Of a DNA stretch of 64,000 nt, positions 59,072 through 64,000 are shown piece by piece (position 1 is the first letter of the stretch; each line of letters begins with the position of its first letter). This stretch comes from Magicicada septendecula (Eukaryota; Arthropoda; Insecta; Hemiptera; Cicadidae). The position numbers were made by a program, and so were the translations under genes. The stretch covers positions 355,928,302 to 355,992,301 of the forward strand of contig CM068374.1 of NCBI GenBank assembly GCA_034769895.1, read 5' to 3'. The notes beneath the pieces were generated by a model. It worked only from the letters and a program-made list of their open reading frames with translations, did no database searches and was not told the origin of the DNA.

Positions 59072-59092
59072 TCCCTGTTATTACGGGCGACA
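59072..59092 (-). other. Atypical primer-binding site of element 3
   Basis: On minus, just inside the 5' LTR, tcgcccg, taat, aacagggactcg. This equals the tRNA-Lys3 complement around a 4-nt insertion and with one early mismatch. It may be decayed or belong to another tRNA. Confidence 0.45.
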
Positions 59093-59094
59093 AA

Positions 59095-60358
59095 TGTAAT
59101 CTTTTAGTCCCTTCTATTCGGGCGCAAAATGTAATCTCTGATAATGTACAATGTATTTTGTCTGTATTCGTAAATACTCTAGGGCGCCATGTTGTACAAG
59201 TGTTATGATCGACATTTACTTTTAGGGCCAGAATTCGTGTAACACGTATCAGTTTAGTGGAACCAATTACCTGAAATAAAGACACATCAAATAACATATA
59301 AAAAGTATTTATTAATATTAAACATTGATAAGTATTACATAGATATAGATATCTGGACGATAGATTGCGCCATGGGCGTTGTCCACATGAAATTACACTA
59401 TACAAAAAATATACGCTGCATTATAATACATGTTATAGAATAAGACATACATTTATTATTTCAATGTAAATTTCAGCACAACCCAACACTTATAAATTTT
59501 AACCCACACACTCAAACACTCTCTCTTCCATCCTCATGGTACAAACTTTTATAACTTTTATAAATTTTGGAGCTCCTTTTATTAGATTGAAATTTTAAAA
59601 TAAAATGAATTTCTACAATAAAATGATATTGGGAAATTATGAAATCAGGATTGTATAAGGAACGTTCTCACCAATTTCGTGTTGGCCTCCTCGTACTACT
59701 CGTATCGTCCTGTCATCGGCACAATCGGTGTATTTTTACGGCGCTTGACGGGGCACTTTCGTGTCAACCCACATAACCCACCGTCGTGGGACCGATTCTA
59801 TACGTCGATCTTTTACGGACGATTTAATCGGTCGAGGACGCCTACACAAAGTCGAACTATAACTCTCCTTAATACATTTTGATTGTAGATATTATACTGT
59901 TTATACTGTTTATTAACCACCTATAGTGGTCTAAAAAGTTAAAATTCACCCGAGAGTGAATTGGTTTTGCCGGCCGGCACTGATCAGTTGCTGCAGCGAA
60001 ATGACGACAATTCCTTGTTGAATTCTGCGGAAGTGGGGTGTACTGACGTCACATTTTCTTTGTTTAACTTGTTGACATCGCCGTTTTGTCGTGGTCAACA
60101 CATTCTCAGCCTCTGACGTAATTAAGGCTTGGCTTGCTTATCGCAATAACTGCACACTGTTTTTATGACATTTTACAGATTCTGCTACGAATTAGTTCAA
60201 ATCCTGGCAAATATTGTGATATAGTCCACTCACTGTAAATTCGATATCGGGTGTTTGAGGTCGGGTTGGGTATGTCAAAAAATAGAAAAATACAATATTT
60301 ATGATCTCGTTACCATATTTTAGGTAATTATAAAATGTACCATTGTTGTACCATCACA
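59095..60358 (-). repeat. 5' LTR of element 3 (1264 bp)
   Basis: Same length as the 3' LTR with only a handful of substitutions (for example near 59249, 59771 and 59822). Confidence 0.88.
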
Positions 60359-60522
60359 GCCTTTTAAGTCTTTACAAACGAGCACTAGATGGTGCTAGTG
60401 AGATGTGACATTATCATTGTTGAAAAATTTGTCATATGTTATTTGTAAAACAATTGCAGCTCAGATATTGGCCGAGTAGTTTGTTTACAGTGAGCGTTTA
60501 AAACAAAAGTGTTTGTGAAAAA

Positions 60523-61687
60523 ATGGAAATTTCATGTGAAGGTTTTCGTTGGATGATTTTTTACGATTTTAATGAAGGCCTAACTCAACAACAATGCCTC
60601 GAATCACTTCGTACAACTTTTGGTAATCAGTCACCATCAGAAAAGACTGTTTACAATTGGTTTGCGGAATTTCGCCGTGGTCGTGCTTCAGTCAGCGATG
60701 AATTTTGTGAAGGTCTACCTAAATCGGTTGTTGTTCCCAAAAACATCGATGCTGTGCACAACATGATTAAAGAAGATCGGCATGTGACTTACCGTGAGAT
60801 AGAGGCATCCTTAGGCATATCGAAGACTGCAGTACATTCGATTTTACATGAACATTTAGCTGTTAAAAAGATCTGTTCCCGATGGATTCCACATAATTTG
60901 ACCGAAACTCAAAAACAGGCTCGTGTCAATTGGTGTAAGGAAATGATCCAAAAATTCGACCGAGGAAATGCAAAATCCGTATACAACATCGTAACAGGAG
61001 ACGAAACTTGGATATATTCGTACGAGCCGGAAACTAACAACAATCAACTGTTTGGGTGTTCCAAGATGAACCGAAGCCAACAAAAGTGGTTCGTATACAA
61101 CATTGTAACAGGAGACGAAACTTGGATATATTCGTACGAGCCGGAAACTAACAACAATCAACTGTTTGGGTGTTCCAAGATGAACCGAAGCCAACAAAAG
61201 TGGTTCGTTCACGAAGCACTTCAAGAAAATGATCGCTTGTTTCTTTGCTTACACTGGACATGTCGCGACCATTGCCTTAGAGGATCGAAGAACAGTTAAT
61301 GCTGAATGGTATACAACAATTTGTTTGCCACAGGTCATCGATGAAATGAGGAAACACAACCGAAAACGTCGCATCATTCTTCATTACGACAATGCCAGCT
61401 CTCACACAGCACGTCAAACAATTGATTATTTGAAGGAGGAAAACATCGAATTAATGTCTCATTGCCCGTATTCACCTGATTTATCGCCAAACGACTTCTT
61501 TTTGTTCCCGAATGTCAAACAAAAAATGCGTGGACAGCGATTTTCATCACCTCAAGAAGCTGTTGAATCCTTCCAAAACCATATTTCTGAGGTACCAACA
61601 TCAGAGTGGAAAAAATGTTTCGAGACTTGGTTCGAACGCATGCAAAAGAGTGTAAATCTCAAAGGCGAATATTTTGAGAAACAATAA
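60523..61687 (+). pseudogene. mariner 1 transposase, disrupted
   Basis: The N-terminal helix-turn-helix region is present (LTQQQCLESLRTTFG ... VYNWFAEFRRGR), a second HTH (YREIEASLGISKTAVHSIL) and the family motif RWIPHNL. The catalytic triad is DD34D: D in TGDETW, D in HYDNASSH, and D in SPDLSPNDFFLFP with 34 residues between the last two. Two lesions inactivate it: an exact in-frame 114-bp tandem duplication (60979-61092 and 61093-61206) that repeats the first catalytic Asp, and a 1-nt loss in an A-run near 61222-61228 that shifts frame before MIACFF. The start ATG at 60523 leads directly into conserved sequence. Confidence 0.88.
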
Positions 61688-61744
61688 AATGATTTGTATC
61701 AAAAAATGTAAAGTACCGTTTACCAAATGGTAAAAGCTTAAGAG

Positions 61745-61992
61745 CATGATAATGTCTTTCAGCCGCCAGCTAAACGCAACATTATTATGGTTACTGACTG
61801 ACTGATTGGTTACATACCTATCTACAGCTATGCAGTGTTGTTTGCTTGTTAGGTCTTTAATCTGCGACGGACGTTAGCACGTTAGCGGTCGCGGTTTTAG
61901 TTAACAATTCCCGGCTGGTAAATGATGACGTCATGCAGCGTGATGCGTTACAGAAATTTCCAAATGATGGCCAGCCATAAGACATTATCATG
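61745..61992. mobile_element. Small MITE (248 bp) inside mariner 1
   Basis: Perfect 14-bp terminal inverted repeats catgataatgtctt / aagacattatcatg. No ORF; GC content is higher than around it. No target duplication was identified. Confidence 0.6.
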
Positions 61993-62009
61993 TCAAAATG
62001 TTGTTTCTT

Positions 62010-62246
62010 TCATTGTCTTTGTAAAAACTTAAAAGGTAGCCCTCGTATTATGCTAGATAATGGAGATCCCATTGCCAATCCTTCTTGTTGTTGATAAATT
62101 TTGCTATTGAATTCATAGTAATTTTGTTTTAGTATTAGTTGGAGGCTATTTTTTATTTCAGTTATATATTGTGTGTCTTCATTTTGTTCTTCAAGTTTGT
62201 TTATTATTATGTCTATTGTTTCATCAATTGGAATGTTGGTGTACAT
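62010..62246 (-). pseudogene. PLE RT fragment with motifs A and B, cut by mariner 1
   Basis: Reads MYTNIPIDETIDIIINKLEE, QNYYEFNSKIYQQQEGLAMG, then SPLSSII, after which the frame enters the mariner terminal repeat (RGLPFKF). Motif B (GLAMGSPLS) is intact; the catalytic Asp of motif A lies just upstream in a shifted frame. Confidence 0.8.
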
Positions 62247-62280
62247 ATTTGTGATGTCATATGATGTGAAATATGTGTTT

Positions 62281-62571
62281 TCATCTATATTTATTACTTT
62301 TAGTTTGTCTATTAATTCGTACGATATTTTTTATGTTGTGATAATTATTTGTTAGATGGTTATTTTTTAGTTTTTGTGCTATTATTTTTGCTATTTTGTA
62401 TTTAGGTGCTTTTTTGAAGTTGATTAATGGTCGTATTGGGTTGTTTAATTTGTGTATTTTTATTAGGCTATTCATTTTAGGTGGTTCTGGATTATTATTT
62501 ATATATATGTCTGTATTTTTATTGTTGAAAATGTTGATATACAAATATAATAAATGTAATATATACATCAA
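62281..62571 (-). pseudogene. PLE RT fingers fragment
   Basis: Contains MNSLIKIHKLNNPIRPLINF and KAPKYKIAKIIAQKL, the conserved PLE fingers (K-x-H-K ... PIRPL). It loses frame near 62330. Confidence 0.75.
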
Positions 62572-62650
62572 GAAACGGACTGTAGCAAAAAGTGTTTAAA
62601 TATATTATATACATAAAGAAACAGACTGTAGCAAAATGTGTTTCAATATA
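62570..62650. repeat. Short tandem duplication (~46 bp)
   Basis: Two copies of aaagaaac(a/g)gactgtagca plus following A/T sequence, directly before mariner 2. Confidence 0.7.
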
Positions 62651-62652
62651 TA

Positions 62653-63967
62653 TTGGTGTGATTGGAAAGTTTTAAGACTGGGCTTGTAATTTCAAAATGG
62701 GAATACTTACAGGCTATTCTGATGGATCTCCTTCAAAGTAGTCCCCTTCTGACTGAACACACCAACTCCAACGGTGTTTCCATTTTTGGAAGCATTCCTG
62801 GAAATTTTCTTTCTGAAGGTTTTTAAGAACCCTCTCTGTATTTGCCTGGATGTCTTCAATTGTGTCAAATCGGTCCCCTTTCAGCGAAATTTTCAATTTA
62901 GGAAACAGGTAGAAGTCGGCAGGGGCTATATCAGGGGAATAGGGCAGTTGCGGAAGCACAGGAATTTTGAATTTGGCCAAAAATTCCGTGATCGAGAACG
63001 CACGATGAGCCGGTGCGTTGTCGTGGTGGAGGACCCAATTCTTGTCTCGCCAGAGTGCAGGCCTTTTCTTCCGCAACTTTTCGTGCAAAAGCTGAAGGAC
63101 ACTTTTATAGTATTCCTGGTTGATTCTCTGCCCCCTAGGGGCAATTTCGTGATGCACGATACCCATAGAATCGAAAAAAACCACCAACATTGTCTTCACA
63201 TGTGACCAACTTTGTCGCGCTTTTTTCGGTCGTGGCGAACTTGGACCCTTCCACTGCGATGATTGTGTCGTTGTTTCTGGGTCATACCCATAAACCCATG
63301 TTTCGTCGCCTGTAATTACCCTATTTAACAAATCTGGGTCAGTTTCGCCCCGATTAAACAATTCTTGGGACACTTCAAGTCGGTATTGTTTCTGCTGGTC
63401 TGACAATTTCGGAATGAATTTCGCGGACACTCAACGCATGTTCAAATCTTCACTTAAAATTGACTGAACCGCGGAGAAACTTAAGTTTAGTTCATTAGCC
63501 ATCTCCCTAATTGTAAGTCTATGGTCAGAGCGCACTAAGTCGCGAACTTTCACAATGTTTTCGTTGGTTTTTGAAGTGGAAGGCCGGCCGGACCAGGAGT
63601 CATCTTCGACTGATTTGCAGCCATCTTTGAATCTGTTGAACCAGATAAAAACATTTAACCGGCTCAGACATTTATCCCCGAAAGCTGTTTGTGAGAGTTC
63701 ATAAGGCTCCGAAGCCGATTTCCCGGTTTTAAAACAAAATTTGACACAAACTCGTTCCGTTTTTAAAAATCAAAAATCCGCCAAGACCTGATCACACGTC
63801 CTCACTCACCAGGATGCCAATCTCTACTGAACAAAGATGTCACAGTGATCGTTTCACAATGTTTCAACGACAAAACAAGCTTCCCCTTCCACACCCGCGG
63901 GCAAACCTAGCCCCTTACTATAGAGCAGTGGCGGCACCTGTCTTAAAACTTTCCAATCACACCTCAT
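62653..63967 (-). mobile_element. mariner element 2 (about 1.3 kb)
   Basis: Terminal inverted repeats of about 24 bp: ggtgtgattggaaagtttta at 62655 and its complement ending near 63966. Flanks are compatible with TA but the exact ends are off by one or two bases. It is divergent from mariner 1 in protein and termini. Confidence 0.78.
62714..63768 (-). pseudogene. mariner 2 transposase, one in-frame stop
   Basis: From about 63768: FLKTERVCVKFCFKTGKSAS, the first HTH (WFNRFKDG), SGRPSTSKTNENI, the second HTH (REMANELNLSFSAVQSIL), then EDLNMR followed by TGA (complement of 63431-63433), then the rest in the same frame: VITGDETWVYGYDPET, HHDNAPAH, YSPDIAPADFYLFP. The triad is DD34D. The first methionine is missing and a TGA precedes the alignable start. 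Otherwise well preserved, so decay is recent. Confidence 0.87.
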
Positions 63968-63969
63968 GT

Positions 63970-64000
63970 AATGTATGTGCAGTCAACTCTCAGTGATCCT
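63970..64000. other. Right flank, too short to classify
   Basis: Thirty bases after mariner 2. Whether the PLE resumes here cannot be told. Confidence 0.3.

Larger units (their letters stand above)
54307..60358 (-). mobile_element. LTR retroelement 3, pol-less, structurally complete
   Basis: The target duplication gcct lies at 54303-54306 and 60359-60362. Both LTRs are 1264 bp (54307-55570 and 59095-60358) and differ at few sites, so insertion is recent. The 3524-bp internal region on minus has a primer site, an intact 420-aa ORF, about 2 kb non-coding DNA, a conserved hairpin and purine tract. No protease, RT, RNase H or integrase is encoded. Same family as element 2. Confidence 0.88.
54295..62045 (+). 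mobile_element. mariner element 1, split by LTR element 3 and a MITE
   Basis: The left end cgagggctgcct (54295-54306) and right end (inverted cgagggctacctttt, ending at 62045) are its terminal inverted repeats, with TA at 54293-54294 and 62046-62047. It interrupts the PLE RT right after motif B. LTR element 3 sits inside the left terminal repeat, which resumes at 60363. Removing the LTR element, the 248-bp MITE and a 114-bp duplication leaves about 1.33 kb, the usual mariner size. Confidence 0.85.
53060..62600 (-). mobile_element. Long PLE copy interrupted by nested insertions
   Basis: The PLE occupies 53060-54294 and resumes at 62046 to about 62600; everything between was inserted later. 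On minus the order is RT fingers (62571-62281), motifs A and B (62246-62046), then beyond the insertion AEIFLQHIETKI, motif C as FIRYLDDGIYIK, linker, nuclease and C-terminal part down to a decayed hammerhead (53094-53136, gaaa changed to aaaa). Several frameshifts and stops make it inactive. Confidence 0.78.

Noticed and set aside
60856-61224. 122-aa minus-strand ORF with a repeated segment
   Set aside because: It is the complement of the duplicated part of the mariner transposase.

Overview
The window is eukaryotic nuclear DNA, AT-rich and dominated by transposable elements, most likely from an arthropod (probably an insect with large introns). Supporting signs are GT-AG introns, DD34D mariner transposases, Penelope-like elements (PLEs) with a GIY-YIG nuclease, LTR elements with tRNA primer sites, hAT-like and pogo-like MITEs, and dinucleotide microsatellites. 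No bacterial operon, rRNA, tRNA or CRISPR array was seen.

The only host gene I can support lies on the + strand. Five internal exons (19710-19874, 35369-35425, 38600-38758, 47310-47502, 50330-50595) have consistent splice phases and encode a Q/S/T/N-rich, probably disordered protein segment, perhaps part of a transcription regulator. Its beginning and end lie outside the window. Everything else between these exons is intronic and mostly transposon-derived.

Layout: 1-17493 is a head-to-tail array (period 4808 bp, minus strand) of an LTR element lacking pol: LTRs of about 1946 bp alternate with 2862-bp internal regions whose only long ORF is a 468-aa coiled-coil protein. 17772-18718 is a long-TIR element with a GIY-YIG fragment. 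24283-32044 is a palindromic element with hammerhead-like motifs, split by a second pol-less LTR element (24807-31629, TSD atac, exact tRNA-Lys3-type primer site). 32396-35072 is hAT-like and contains a fold-back element with hammerhead motifs in both arms and a 14-bp TSD. 36281-36827 is a solo LTR (TSD gtat). 39290-39784 is a hAT-type MITE. 40932-42603 is a 1.67-kb palindrome. 43430-46291 is a PLE joined to an inverted 5'-truncated copy. 49635-50266 is a pogo-type MITE. 50735-62600 is a PLE cluster. Its long copy is split by a mariner, and that mariner is in turn split by a third pol-less LTR element (54307-60358, TSD gcct, intact 420-aa ORF) and by a small MITE. A second mariner ends the window.

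Two themes stand out. First, several LTR elements here carry one coiled-coil ORF of no recognised family and no protease, reverse transcriptase or integrase, so they must borrow enzymes. Two of them share a hairpin beside the polypurine tract that is preserved by compensatory changes. Second, hammerhead-ribozyme-like motifs recur in at least five distinct element groups, mostly in inverted-repeat arms, some matching the catalytic core and stems closely. Both rest on sequence reading only.
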